Source of the DNA: Formosa sediminum
GTDB taxonomy: Bacteria > Bacteroidota > Bacteroidia > Flavobacteriales > Flavobacteriaceae
Direction: 5' to 3'
Length of the DNA stretch: 64,000 bases
Assembly: GCF_007197735.1 (NCBI RefSeq)
Contig: NZ_CP041637.1
Span: 2,575,001 to 2,639,000, forward strand
The position numbers and the translations under genes are program-made. The notes under the pieces are model-generated. The model was given only the letters and a program-made list of their open reading frames with translations. It did not search any database and was not told the DNA's origin. This document shows positions 24,867-33,958 of this stretch, piece after piece. Numbering within the stretch: the stretch's first letter is position 1; the number at the start of each line of letters is the position of its first letter.

Positions 24867-26195
24867 TTACATAAATAGTAATTGTGTAAGAATATAAATA
24901 GGTAATAAGATAATTAATGAGAATTTAAGCATATACCCAAAGAAACTAGGCATTTTTATACCGTGATCTTCAGCAATAGATTTCACCATAAAGTTAGGGC
25001 CGTTACCAATATAAGTTAAAGCACCAAAGAATACGGCACTCGTTGCAATTGCACTAAGTATTTTTTCTGCCACATTTGCCACTATAGGAATGCCTTCTGC
25101 AACAGGAATGCTAGATGCAACACTATGAAAGGCTACAGCAGTAGGCGTGTTATCTAAAAAGGCACTTAATATACCTGTAGCATAATAAAATTGCCAGGCT
25201 TCTGTTAATCCCATATCTGGAGCATGCTGTCTTAGATAAATAAGTGTAGGTGTCATGGTAATGAATATACCAATGAAAACTACGGCAACTTCAACAATTG
25301 GTCCCCAAGAGAATTTGTTTTTTGATCGTGTTTTTTCAGGCGTTGTAAAGTAGGCTAAAGCCGTAAACAAGATTAGTACAAATTCACGTAAATGTGCGAG
25401 CCAAAACGGTGCGTGTTCTTTACCCATTTCAGGAATCATATCATGATTTATAAAGGCTACAGATAAAATAACACCTAATAAATACACAAAGTTTAGTGTT
25501 CCAACAATTCGAATAGGTTCAATTTCTCGAGCATCGGCAGATAGGTTTTCAGCAGGTTCTTTTTTATAGTAATATGTATCCATTATAAAATAAATCACAA
25601 GTAATAATATACCTGTAAATGCCCACTCTGGTATTAAGCTAAAAAACCAAGTAAAACTTGCGCCTCTTAAGTAAAGCATAAGTAATGGTGGGTCTCCAAG
25701 CGGAGTTAGTAGTCCACCACAATTGGCAACTGCTGCAATAAAAAATAAGATGGTATGTACATTATATTTTCTTTGGTGATTAACAGATATTACGGGACGT
25801 ATTAATAGCATGGCTGCTCCAGTGGTCCCCATAAATGACGCTAATAGATAGCCAATACCCAGAAACATAGTATTAATCCATGGTTTAGCTTTGATGTCAC
25901 CGCTAAGATGAATGCCCCCAGTAATGACAAAGAGTGAAGTTAGTAGGACAATAAAAGGGAAATAATCTCCTAAAATTTGATGTTTTAAGGGCTCTAATAG
26001 CCCCATGTGTATTAAATAATAAATGGTTGGTATACTTAAAATGATAGATACCAAAAATTTGTTACGGTTGTTTTCCCACCATTCCTCTGCTATAAGAGGT
26101 CCTACCGCAATTGCTAATAATATAATAAAGAAAGGGATAGAAGGCCACAAGGGGATTTGTTGCACTAATTCAGTACTAGTATGTAGTAGTAACAT
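24867..26195 (-). CDS. nhaD: NhaD-type sodium:proton antiporter
   Basis: 442 residues with about 12 hydrophobic segments. The family signatures are ITGGIHLSGDIKAKPWIN near residue 92, FMGTTGAAMLLIRP near 120, the re-entrant NCGGLLTPLGDPPLLMLYLRG near 160 and AFLDNTPTAVAFHS near 345, which fit the NhaD branch of the ion transporter superfamily. It exchanges Na+ (or Li+) for protons across the inner membrane. It stands alone. The N-terminus (MLLLHTSTELVQQIPLW) is short, so the ATG at 26195 is probably correct. Confidence 0.85.
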   Translation of the reverse strand: MLLLHTSTELVQQIPLWPSIPFFIILLAIAVGPLIAEEWWENNRNKFLVSIILSIPTIYYLIHMGLLEPLKHQILGDYFPFIVLLTSLFVITGGIHLSGDIKAKPWINTMFLGIGYLLASFMGTTGAAMLLIRPVISVNHQRKYNVHTILFFIAAVANCGGLLTPLGDPPLLMLYLRGASFTWFFSLIPEWAFTGILLLVIYFIMDTYYYKKEPAENLSADAREIEPIRIVGTLNFVYLLGVILSVAFINHDMIPEMGKEHAPFWLAHLREFVLILFTALAYFTTPEKTRSKNKFSWGPIVEVAVVFIGIFITMTPTLIYLRQHAPDMGLTEAWQFYYATGILSAFLDNTPTAVAFHSVASSIPVAEGIPIVANVAEKILSAIATSAVFFGALTYIGNGPNFMVKSIAEDHGIKMPSFFGYMLKFSLIILLPIYILTQLLFM

Positions 26196-26519
26196 GAGTT
26201 GAATGTTTGTAGAATGGTTTAGTTATTCTAATTTAGTTAATTTTTGTTTATAAGATTTTCTCATTTTTAGGTTTAAATGTTAATTTTTACGTGATTGTTG
26301 CCATAATTGTTTGAGTATTTGTTATTATATTTAACAAAATAAGTCATAAAATAAGTATATTTTTATGACAAAAATCAGTAGGATAAATACTATTATTTAT
26401 TATAGTATAAACCTAAAACAATGTACTAAATTAATAAAATGAGTGTTAAAAAAACTAAGAAGGTCTTCAAATATTAACAAAACTTAACATGTCTGCACGT
26501 TTAGTATTGTAGTCTTGGT
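26196..26519. other. Intergenic region upstream of nhaD
   Basis: 324 bp of AT-rich sequence between the MATE gene stop and the antiporter start, both minus strand. I see no ORF, no strong hairpin and no clear TANNTTTG box. It presumably holds the nhaD promoter. Confidence 0.6.
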
Positions 26520-27863
26520 TTATATTTTAGGTTTCGTGGTATAGACGTTTTTTATAAAAAGTATAGATATAAAAGCCGCGACACTATCTGTTAAAACAAA
26601 GGTAATCCAAATCCCATTTAAATTGTAAAGTGTATTTAAAACATATATAAATGGTATAAATAATATAACGGGTCTGAGTAAAGCTAAAAAAATGGCAATT
26701 TTGTTTTTGTGTAGGGCTTGAAAATAACGTGTAGCAATAATCTGAACCATATAAAAAGGAATACAGATTGAAAAAATGCGCAGCGCAGTTTCAGCTAAAT
26801 TAATAATATTCATGTTGTTCTCTATAAATACAGAAATAATGGTATTTGGGAAGGTCTGAATAATTACTACCCCTATAAGGCCTATGGAGACTACCATAGT
26901 CATGGTATATATTAGAATTTTATAATTTTTAAGATGCTTTTTTGCTCCCAAATTATAACTAATTAAAGGTTGGATTCCGTCTCCGATACCAAGAGCAGTC
27001 ATTAAAAAAAAGGTATTTATACCAAATATAATTCCCATTACAGCCACAGCATCAGATCCTCCAGTTTTTAATAATAAGTTGTTGGCAATCATGTTTTGGA
27101 AACTAGTAGCACAATCCATTATAAACGGAGAAAAACCTAATAAAAGCATAGGGTAAATAGTGTTTTTTTGAAGTTTTATTTTTTTAATTGTAAGTTTAAT
27201 TAAACTTTGACCGCCAAAATAATAATAGATTAAACACAAGCTATTTACACCTTGGGCAATAATTGTAGCTAAGGCAGCACCTTTTATTCCCATATTAAAC
27301 CCTTTCATAAAAACAATATCTAATAGAATGTTTATTACAGAAGAAATTAACACAAGTATTGCAGGTAAACGAGGATTACCTTCTGCTCTACAGGTAAACT
27401 CTAGGGCAATAAAAAAGGAGAGGGGAAACCCATAAATAATAACCTGCAAATAGTCTCCAGACATGTTCAAAAGCGAGCCTTCTGCACCAAAAGCTATTAA
27501 TAATTCCTTATAAAACAGTAGGCCTGTAGTTGTAAAAAGGAATATAATTATTAATAAACCAGCAATCATATTACCTAATACAAGTTCTGCTTTATCTGTT
27601 CGAGATTCACCTAAATATTTAGCAATTAATACTCCGGCACCACTCCCAAATAATAGTATAAACCCAAATTGTAATAAATTCACAGGGAATACCATGGTAA
27701 CTGCAGAGAGTCCTTCTGCGCCAACAAATCTACCCACGAGTATACGATCTACTATATTATAAAAAGCATTAACTAAAAGGCCTAGTACTGCTGGCCCCAC
27801 ATAGGTTAAAAGTTGTTTTAGTAAGGCATTTTGTTTGAGCGACATGAGTGTTGTTTTTATCAT
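26520..27863 (-). CDS. MATE family efflux transporter
   Basis: 447 residues, 12 membrane segments. The N-terminal half shows the MATE start LLTYVGPAVLGLLVNAFYNIVD and then VGRFVGAEGLSAVTMVFPV. The central GFSPFIMDCATSFQNMIANN and GDGIQPLISYNLGAK match the second half of the duplicated fold. It exports cationic drugs or metabolites in exchange for Na+ or H+. The start is uncertain: the first Met at 27863, or the Met seven residues later (MSLKQNALL). It is divergent from an AraC-type regulator 121 bp away, which may control it. Confidence 0.9.
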   Translation of the reverse strand: MIKTTLMSLKQNALLKQLLTYVGPAVLGLLVNAFYNIVDRILVGRFVGAEGLSAVTMVFPVNLLQFGFILLFGSGAGVLIAKYLGESRTDKAELVLGNMIAGLLIIIFLFTTTGLLFYKELLIAFGAEGSLLNMSGDYLQVIIYGFPLSFFIALEFTCRAEGNPRLPAILVLISSVINILLDIVFMKGFNMGIKGAALATIIAQGVNSLCLIYYYFGGQSLIKLTIKKIKLQKNTIYPMLLLGFSPFIMDCATSFQNMIANNLLLKTGGSDAVAVMGIIFGINTFFLMTALGIGDGIQPLISYNLGAKKHLKNYKILIYTMTMVVSIGLIGVVIIQTFPNTIISVFIENNMNIINLAETALRIFSICIPFYMVQIIATRYFQALHKNKIAIFLALLRPVILFIPFIYVLNTLYNLNGIWITFVLTDSVAAFISILFIKNVYTTKPKI

Positions 27864-27984
27864 TACAAGGTCTAAGTCTATATTGCAAAATTACAAGATG
27901 GTAATATTGTGTTAGCTATTGTTATTTAGGTAAAATGTATTATAATTTATGTTTATTTTTGATGGATAGAAATTAAGGATAAGT

Positions 27985-28893
27985 ATGGAAGTTTATAGTG
28001 ACATTAAGACGTATTTTTTAAATGCATTTGATGATATTACAGATTATGATAATCAATTTTATATCATGCCTTTTGGAAAAGACTGGATAGCGCATCCAGA
28101 TCCGGATACAAAGTATTATGAACCTCATAAAAGAGATTTTTTCGAAATAGGTATTATTGCTCAGCATAATAAAAATATGGAAATAGGGGAACAAGTTTTT
28201 GATTCAATGCAAAATGGTTTAGCTATAGTGTCTCCATTTCAAACTATTAAATATGGTGAAAGAGCCTCGAAGTTAGAGGATAAAGATGAAGGGTATGTAA
28301 TTTATTTTAAATCGACACTCTTAGATCGGTTTAATCAGCCTTACGAAGTGCAAAATGAATTCCCATTTTTTAAAATGCATACATTGCCTTTGTATTACTT
28401 AACAGAATTAGATTTTAAAGAGCTTACTGTTTTAGCGGAAACCTTATATCAAGAAGCTAAAGCAAACAAAGTGCATAGTTTAGATATCATTAAAGCCTTA
28501 CTTTTAATTTTATTATATAAAGTAAAACGTATTACAAGTAACAATGAGGGGATTGTTACCGTAAATCGTTATGCTACAATTATGTCTAAGTTTGAAAATG
28601 CGATTCAGTCTAGTCAGAATAATTTTCGCTCTGTAAATGAATATGCATCACAACTAAATATTAGTCCAATATATTTAACCGAATGCGTAAAGAAAACTAC
28701 AGGTAAAAGTGCTCAGAAGATAATTATTGATTATAAAGTGTTACATGCTAAAACCTTACTTAATAAACAAAACCTAACTAATGCTGAAATTGCTGAAGTA
28801 TTAGGATTTAATGAAGTGGCTAACTTTAATCAATTTTTCAAGCGTAATGTTGGTATTACTGCAACGCAGTTTAGAAAACAAACCAATATTTAA
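27985..28893 (+). CDS. AraC family transcriptional regulator
   Basis: 302 residues. The N-terminal two thirds form a cupin-like sensor region (FYIMPFGKDWIAHPDPDTKYYEPH). The C-terminal 100 residues are the double helix-turn-helix: FRSVNEYASQLNISPIYLTECV and then NAEIAEVLGFNEVANFNQFFKRNVGITATQFR. It likely senses a small ligand and regulates the divergent MATE exporter, a common arrangement. No cysteine-based or other special sensor feature is visible. Confidence 0.9.
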   Translation: MEVYSDIKTYFLNAFDDITDYDNQFYIMPFGKDWIAHPDPDTKYYEPHKRDFFEIGIIAQHNKNMEIGEQVFDSMQNGLAIVSPFQTIKYGERASKLEDKDEGYVIYFKSTLLDRFNQPYEVQNEFPFFKMHTLPLYYLTELDFKELTVLAETLYQEAKANKVHSLDIIKALLLILLYKVKRITSNNEGIVTVNRYATIMSKFENAIQSSQNNFRSVNEYASQLNISPIYLTECVKKTTGKSAQKIIIDYKVLHAKTLLNKQNLTNAEIAEVLGFNEVANFNQFFKRNVGITATQFRKQTNI

Positions 28894-29049
28894 CTGTTAG
28901 AATAGCGAATAAGCCTTAATCTAAATAGTTTTTTATCCTACTTTGTTAATGTTATGTTATAAAAAAGCATGTCAGGTATAGAAGTCCCTAAAAACGCGAA
29001 ACAGTTCAATAATATTTCTTTAATTTGCGGCCTATTCATTAATAGGTTT

Positions 29050-29379
29050 ATGGATTACAGAAAACAGATCGGTAAATATCTCGTATCATTATTGCTTTTA
29101 ATGGCATTAATGCTACCTAGTGTCGTTCAGTTTTTTCATGTTTTTGAAAATCATGGACATGTTGTATGTGCCGAAAAAAAGGTGCATATTCATAACAAAG
29201 TGACTAAATGCGAGATTTGTAGTTTTCATTTGGCTTCTTTTAAATATGATATTTTAGATTATCCAGACTTATTAGTAGAAGGTATATCCGTAATATTAGT
29301 GTCTAATTTTACTGATATAGAGTGTAATGCATTGCCGGTTACCAATACTCAACTTCGGGCACCACCCACCTTATCTTAA
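29050..29379 (+). CDS. Small His/Cys-rich membrane-anchored protein
   Basis: 109 residues from the ATG at 29050; an upstream ATG at 28969 would add 27 residues with no obvious role. One membrane segment or signal (YLVSLLLLMALMLPSVVQFF) is followed by a compact metal-ligand cluster: H30, H35, H37, C40, H46, H48, C54, C57 and H60, including C-x2-C followed by SFH. This recalls DUF2946-like proteins found beside metal-linked TonB receptors. It is followed by a TonB receptor and a lipoprotein. A role in capturing or sensing a transition metal is inferred. Confidence 0.75.
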   Translation: MDYRKQIGKYLVSLLLLMALMLPSVVQFFHVFENHGHVVCAEKKVHIHNKVTKCEICSFHLASFKYDILDYPDLLVEGISVILVSNFTDIECNALPVTNTQLRAPPTLS

Positions 29380-29599
29380 CTTAAGATCTATACATACGAT
29401 TAATTTTTTTGCATCTATTTAATTATTTTTGAGCATATTTTATGGGTTCAATGTGTTTTAAAGGTTTGCTATTTATTAATCTATAACCTAAAGTTTTAGC
29501 TACCTAAAAATTATTATACATACTTCATACGTGGTATAATACTATTTGTTGTTTTTAGTAGCCAGTTATCAATACTTTAATTTAATCAAACAATTTTAT

Positions 29600-31999
29600 A
29601 TGCGAATTTATGTTCTATTCTTACTGCTATTTTGTAGTATGAATGCTGTCTCACAGCAGTGTGATTTAACACTTTCTGGAACAGTAAAAGATCTTCATGA
29701 CGGTTCTGTGCTCGTGGGCGCAACCTTAATTATTGCAGGAACAGATCAGGCCGTTCAAACAAATCTTGATGGAGCGTTTGAATTTAAAAATTTATGTAAA
29801 GGCACGTACGATATACAGGTGTCTCATCCGTTTTGTCTTACTCAAGGGTTTACAGTAAAACTCGATGCAAATACATCTAAAATTTTTAAATTAGAACATC
29901 ATTTAGAAGAACTAAACGAGGTATTAGTAGAAGGTCATACCAATAAAAATAAATCTAAAACTCTGGTTGAAGCTAAAGTGTCTAATTTAGAATTAGAACG
30001 TAACACCAGTGGCACATTAGGAGATGCATTAAATAGTTTAAGTGGAGTATCGTCTTTAAATTCAGGGAATGCCATAGTTAAGCCCATTGTAAATGGGTTG
30101 CACAGTAGCCGGGTTGTAATTATAAATAATGGTGTACGTATGGAAGATCAGGAATGGGGATCTGAACATGCTCCAAATATGGATGTAAATGCAATAGGAA
30201 ATCTTAGTCTTATTAAAGGAGCAGGCGCACTTCAATATAGTGGAGATGCTGTTGGAGGTGTTATCGTTGCAGATGCTCCAAAAGTACCCGTAAAAGATTC
30301 ATTATATGGTAAAACAATACTTAGTGGAGCATCTAATGGAAGAGGTGGTGCAGTAACCTCACAGCTTACCAAAAGTTATAAAAATGGATGGTTTGGAACT
30401 TTACAAGGTACCTGGAAACGTTTTGGCGATTTTGAAGCTCCAGATTATGTACTTAGTAATACAGGAACCGCAGAACGTAATGCATCAATTAATATCGGAC
30501 TTAATAAATTTAATTACGGGATAGAAGGTTACTATTCTTATTTTAAAAATGAAATCGGAATTTTAAGTGCTTCGCATATAGGTGGTGCTTCAGATTTAGT
30601 TAGTGCTATAAATAGTGATGTTCCGTTAATAATAGATGATTTTACTTACGATATTTCTGAACCTAAGCAAGATATTACTCACCACTTAGCGCGTATTAAA
30701 GGATTCAAAAAGTTTGAACATTTAGGAACACTAACTTTGCAGTATGATTTTCAGAAAAATAATAGGTTAGAATACGATATTAGAACGGGTTCAGACAAAG
30801 GTAAACCCTCGGTAGATTTGGAACTTACAACACATACGTTGCATCTGGATTTAGAGTCGCATTTAATTAATGGCATAAAATTTAAAAGCGGAATTAAAGC
30901 CAGTTATCAAGATAATTTTGCAGATCCCAATACAGGAGTTAGACGCTTAATCCCGGATTATGATAAATATGATTTAGGGGCTTATGCTGTATTGGATTAT
31001 TCTATTAATAGTAAGTGGTTGGTAGAAGCTGGAGGACGTTTTGATTACACTTATATTGATGCGTATAAATACTACAAAACATCTTTTTGGGAATCCCGAA
31101 ATTATGACGAGTTGTATCCAGAGATAGTTGTTGAAGAGTTTGATAATCAGATTTTAACACATCCGGAATTGTATTTTTATAATCCATCTGTAACCATAGG
31201 TGCAACTTACACCTTTGGTAAAGATTACGAATTGTTTTTTAATTATGCCTTAGCATCAAGAGCCCCAAACCCTTCAGAATTATTTAGTGAAGGCTTGCAC
31301 CATTCTGCATCTAGAATAGAATATGGTGATCTTAGTTTCAATTCGGAAATTGGACATAAAATCATGTTAACCTTACAGCGCAATAATGATGTTTTTAGCT
31401 TTTCTGTTAGTCCGTTTGTAAATACGATTAAGGATTTTATTGTAATTGAACCTACTTCTATAGAGACTACTGTTAGAGGAAGTTTTCAGGTATGGGAATA
31501 CAGACAAACAAATGCACAGTTACTAGGTGTAGATTTAGATGCTTCTTATGCTTTTACAGATAAATTTAGATATAATTATCAGTTTTCATTCGTTAAAGGG
31601 TACGATCGTTCTCAGGACGAACCCTTAATAAGTATGCCTCCTGTAAATATGAAAAATGAAATCGTATATCTAAATCCTGAAGTCCATAATCTTAGATTAG
31701 CATTACAAAGCGAGTACGTCTTTCGTCAGAATGAATATCCAGATAATAACTTTGAAGTATACATTCCAGAAACAGAAAGTACCGAAGTTGTAGATATTAG
31801 TACACCCCCAGATGCTTATCATTTATTGAATTTTAACTCAAGTATAGACTTTAATATCAATACCAAATCAAAATTAACTTTAGGGTTTGCTGTTACAAAC
31901 CTATTAAATACATCTTATAGAGATTACCTAAATAGTATGCGTTACTATGCAGACGATTTAGGACGAAATTTTATATTAAATCTTAAACTCAATTATTAA
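29600..31999 (+). CDS. TonB-dependent outer-membrane receptor
   Basis: 799 residues from the ATG at 29600, which gives a clean signal peptide (MRIYVLFLLLFCSMNAVSQQ). Domains in order: a carboxypeptidase-regulatory-like beta sandwich (residues about 22-100: GTVKDLHDGSVLVGATLIIAG), a plug (GTLGDALNSLSGVSSLNSGNA to about 230) and a 22-strand beta barrel ending RDYLNSMRYYADDLGRNF and an aromatic last strand. Such receptors use TonB energy to import metals or cofactors. The neighbouring His/Cys-rich protein and lipoprotein suggest a metal substrate; zinc or copper would be my guess. Confidence 0.9.
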   Translation: MRIYVLFLLLFCSMNAVSQQCDLTLSGTVKDLHDGSVLVGATLIIAGTDQAVQTNLDGAFEFKNLCKGTYDIQVSHPFCLTQGFTVKLDANTSKIFKLEHHLEELNEVLVEGHTNKNKSKTLVEAKVSNLELERNTSGTLGDALNSLSGVSSLNSGNAIVKPIVNGLHSSRVVIINNGVRMEDQEWGSEHAPNMDVNAIGNLSLIKGAGALQYSGDAVGGVIVADAPKVPVKDSLYGKTILSGASNGRGGAVTSQLTKSYKNGWFGTLQGTWKRFGDFEAPDYVLSNTGTAERNASINIGLNKFNYGIEGYYSYFKNEIGILSASHIGGASDLVSAINSDVPLIIDDFTYDISEPKQDITHHLARIKGFKKFEHLGTLTLQYDFQKNNRLEYDIRTGSDKGKPSVDLELTTHTLHLDLESHLINGIKFKSGIKASYQDNFADPNTGVRRLIPDYDKYDLGAYAVLDYSINSKWLVEAGGRFDYTYIDAYKYYKTSFWESRNYDELYPEIVVEEFDNQILTHPELYFYNPSVTIGATYTFGKDYELFFNYALASRAPNPSELFSEGLHHSASRIEYGDLSFNSEIGHKIMLTLQRNNDVFSFSVSPFVNTIKDFIVIEPTSIETTVRGSFQVWEYRQTNAQLLGVDLDASYAFTDKFRYNYQFSFVKGYDRSQDEPLISMPPVNMKNEIVYLNPEVHNLRLALQSEYVFRQNEYPDNNFEVYIPETESTEVVDISTPPDAYHLLNFNSSIDFNINTKSKLTLGFAVTNLLNTSYRDYLNSMRYYADDLGRNFILNLKLNY

Positions 32000-32042
32000 A
32001 ACAATACCAATGAAAAAAGAAAAATTTTTAAACATTAGCCAG

Positions 32043-32597
32043 ATGAAAACAACAAAATTATTTACAGCAGCTTTAATTGCTACAGTATTATTTACATCAT
32101 GTTCAAGTGACGATGATACCCCTGAAATCGTAAATGAAGAAGAGGTTATAACCACTTTAACAGTAACTTTAACTGCAACGGGTACAGGTGATATAATAAC
32201 CTTGCAAACTCAAGATTTAGATGGTGATGGTCCAGACGATCCTGTAGTTACAGTATCAGGAAATTTAGCTGCAGGAGAAACGTATAACGGAAGCATAGTG
32301 CTTTTAAACGAAACTGTAAGTCCAGCAGAAGATATTACTGAAGAAGTAGAAGATGAAAGTGATGAACACCAGTTTTTCTATACTGCAAGTAGTAGCTTAG
32401 ATGTTACAACAGCCTATGCAAATTACGATGAAGATGGAAACCCATTAGGTACCGAGTTTACACTTACAGCAGGCGAAGCAAGTTCTGGAAGCTTAACCTT
32501 TACTTTAATACACGAGCCTGTAAAACCAAATACTGGATTAACAGATGCAGGTGGGGAGACAGATGCAGAAGCGACATTTAGTGTTACTGTAGAATAA
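32043..32597 (+). CDS. Lipoprotein of the TonB receptor unit
   Basis: 184 residues from the ATG at 32043, which gives a normal lipoprotein signal (MKTTKLFTAALIATVLFTSC); an ATG 33 bp upstream is possible. After the lipidated cysteine comes an acidic linker and a Thr-rich beta domain (LTVTLTATGTGDIITLQTQD) with repeated hydrophobic strands and several Asp-rich turns. Similar flavobacterial proteins are annotated 'type 1 periplasmic binding fold'. It lies 43 bp after the receptor gene and is followed by a terminator. A surface partner of the receptor is likely. Confidence 0.8.
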   Translation: MKTTKLFTAALIATVLFTSCSSDDDTPEIVNEEEVITTLTVTLTATGTGDIITLQTQDLDGDGPDDPVVTVSGNLAAGETYNGSIVLLNETVSPAEDITEEVEDESDEHQFFYTASSSLDVTTAYANYDEDGNPLGTEFTLTAGEASSGSLTFTLIHEPVKPNTGLTDAGGETDAEATFSVTVE

Positions 32598-32616
32598 ATT
32601 AATATTAATAGATTAA

Positions 32617-32656
32617 AAACAAGCCTTTAACATAACTGTTAAAGGCTTGTTTGTTT
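32617..32656 (+). terminator. Rho-independent terminator
   Basis: A perfect 16-bp stem centred on AAGCCTTTAACA / TGTTAAAGGCTT with loop TAAC, followed by TTGTTTT. It ends the receptor/lipoprotein unit. Confidence 0.9.
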
Positions 32657-32890
32657 TAAATATGTCCTGAAAGTCTTTTCAACTCAAAATACATAATTCA
32701 GAACAGTTTATATCTCTAATTTCAATAAAACGTCAAAAAACACTTAAGTAGAAAAAAATAAACAGTCTGTAAATGAGTGGTTTAAAGATGTGTTTTTGGC
32801 TGTTAATAGATAGGGGCGATTCGCTCAAATGTTCGATAGATAAAGGGTTTAGTCAATATTTTTAATTGAAAATAAAATGGAATAATTTCA

Positions 32891-32978
32891 ATTCGTCTAC
32901 ACTAAATTACCATTCATCTATAGTTAACTTCGTAATAACGATTAAGCTGTGAAATCCTAGGAATAGGGGCTATTTTTG
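32891..32978 (+). promoter_or_regulatory. LytTR-type direct repeats and promoter of the H-NOX operon
   Basis: The direct repeats ATTCGTCTA (32891-32899) and ATTCATCTA (32912-32920) start 21 bp apart, the geometry of LytTR-domain binding sites. A -7 box TATTTTTG (32971-32978) follows the second repeat after 50 bp. The operon's own last gene encodes a LytTR protein, so autoregulation is likely. Nothing else is recognised in the 32598-33002 gap apart from the terminator at its left end. Confidence 0.65.
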
Positions 32979-33002
32979 TAATTCACTTAAACTTGAGTTC
33001 TG

Positions 33003-33416
33003 ATGACAAATGTTTTAAAAATTTTACTAATAGAAGACGATATGATTGAAGTTATGAAACTTAAAAGAGCAGTTTCTAAACTTCAAATTAATTGTAAAAT
33101 TATTGAAGCTAATAATGGCGAAGAGGCTTTAAGTATATTAGAGAAAAAGGAAGATTTACCAGATATAATTTTATTAGATTTAAATATGCCAAAAATTAAC
33201 GGAATTGAATTTTTAGGTATTCTTAAAAAAGATAGTGTATTAAAATATTTACCTACCATTATATTAACGACCTCAAGTAATCAAAAAGATTTATTAGAAT
33301 GTTACAAAATAGGCGTTGCAGGCTATATTTTAAAACCTCTTAAGTACGAAGAGTACGTGTCTAAAATAGAAACTCTAATTGCATACTGGAGTATTAATGA
33401 ATTAAAGAAAATATAA
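33003..33416 (+). CDS. Single-domain response regulator (receiver)
   Basis: 137 residues, one receiver domain. An acidic pair near residue 11-12 (IEDDM), phospho-acceptor D59 in LLDLNMPK, a Thr-rich switch strand (TIILTTSS) and K in the LKPL loop are all in place. There is no output domain; it resembles Rcp1-type shuttles. It is the first gene of a seven-gene operon, overlapping the H-NOX start by 1 bp. It may accept phosphate from either of the two kinases downstream. Confidence 0.9.
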   Translation: MTNVLKILLIEDDMIEVMKLKRAVSKLQINCKIIEANNGEEALSILEKKEDLPDIILLDLNMPKINGIEFLGILKKDSVLKYLPTIILTTSSNQKDLLECYKIGVAGYILKPLKYEEYVSKIETLIAYWSINELKKI

Positions 33417-33958
33417 TGAAGGGTATTGTTTTTACAGAGTTTTTAGATTTAGTAGAGGAGAAATTTGGGTTAGAAATGGTAGATAAAATTATTTCTGAAT
33501 CGGAATTAGATTCAGGAGGGATATATACTTCTGTAGGAACCTATAAATTTTCAGAAATGCTTCAATTGCTTCAGCATTTAAGTGAACACACCGACATTTC
33601 CATAGACGATTTACTACTTGTATATGCCGAACATTTTTTTAGTGTTATAGAAAAAAGTTACCCTGGACTCCTAGCCACTTACCAAGATCCTATAGAAATG
33701 TTGTCTTCAATAGAAAATCATATTCATATAGAAGTCAGAAAAATATATCCAGATGCAGAATTACCATCGTTTGAAGTTATGGAGAAGACTAAAAATTCAC
33801 TAACTTTAATTTATAAATCTAGTAGAGCAATGCATCATTTTGGACTGGGGTTAATGAATAAAACCTTTGAACACTTTAATACCAAAGCAACCATACTATT
33901 AGATAAAATTAAAACAGACGGAACAGAAGTTAAGTTTACCATACATAAAACACCATGA
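33416..33958 (+). CDS. H-NOX (heme nitric oxide/oxygen binding) protein
   Basis: 180 residues, the standard H-NOX length. The proximal heme ligand fits H104 in NHIHIEVRKIYPDAELPSFE, and the heme-propionate motif YxSxR is Y133-S135-R137 in IYKSSRAMHHFGLG. The N-terminal helices begin MKGIVFTEFLDLVEEKFG. H-NOX proteins bind NO through heme and control a partner kinase. It overlaps the receiver by 1 bp and the PAS kinase by 4 bp, so the kinase is almost certainly its target. The distal pocket has no obvious tyrosine for O2 stabilisation, which favours NO (weak inference). Confidence 0.9.
   Translation: MKGIVFTEFLDLVEEKFGLEMVDKIISESELDSGGIYTSVGTYKFSEMLQLLQHLSEHTDISIDDLLLVYAEHFFSVIEKSYPGLLATYQDPIEMLSSIENHIHIEVRKIYPDAELPSFEVMEKTKNSLTLIYKSSRAMHHFGLGLMNKTFEHFNTKATILLDKIKTDGTEVKFTIHKTP

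Noticed and set aside
27985-28893. The AraC protein as regulator of the TCAC palindrome regulon.
   Set aside because: It lies outside the locus, is divergent from a MATE exporter and has no palindrome copy in its own upstream region.
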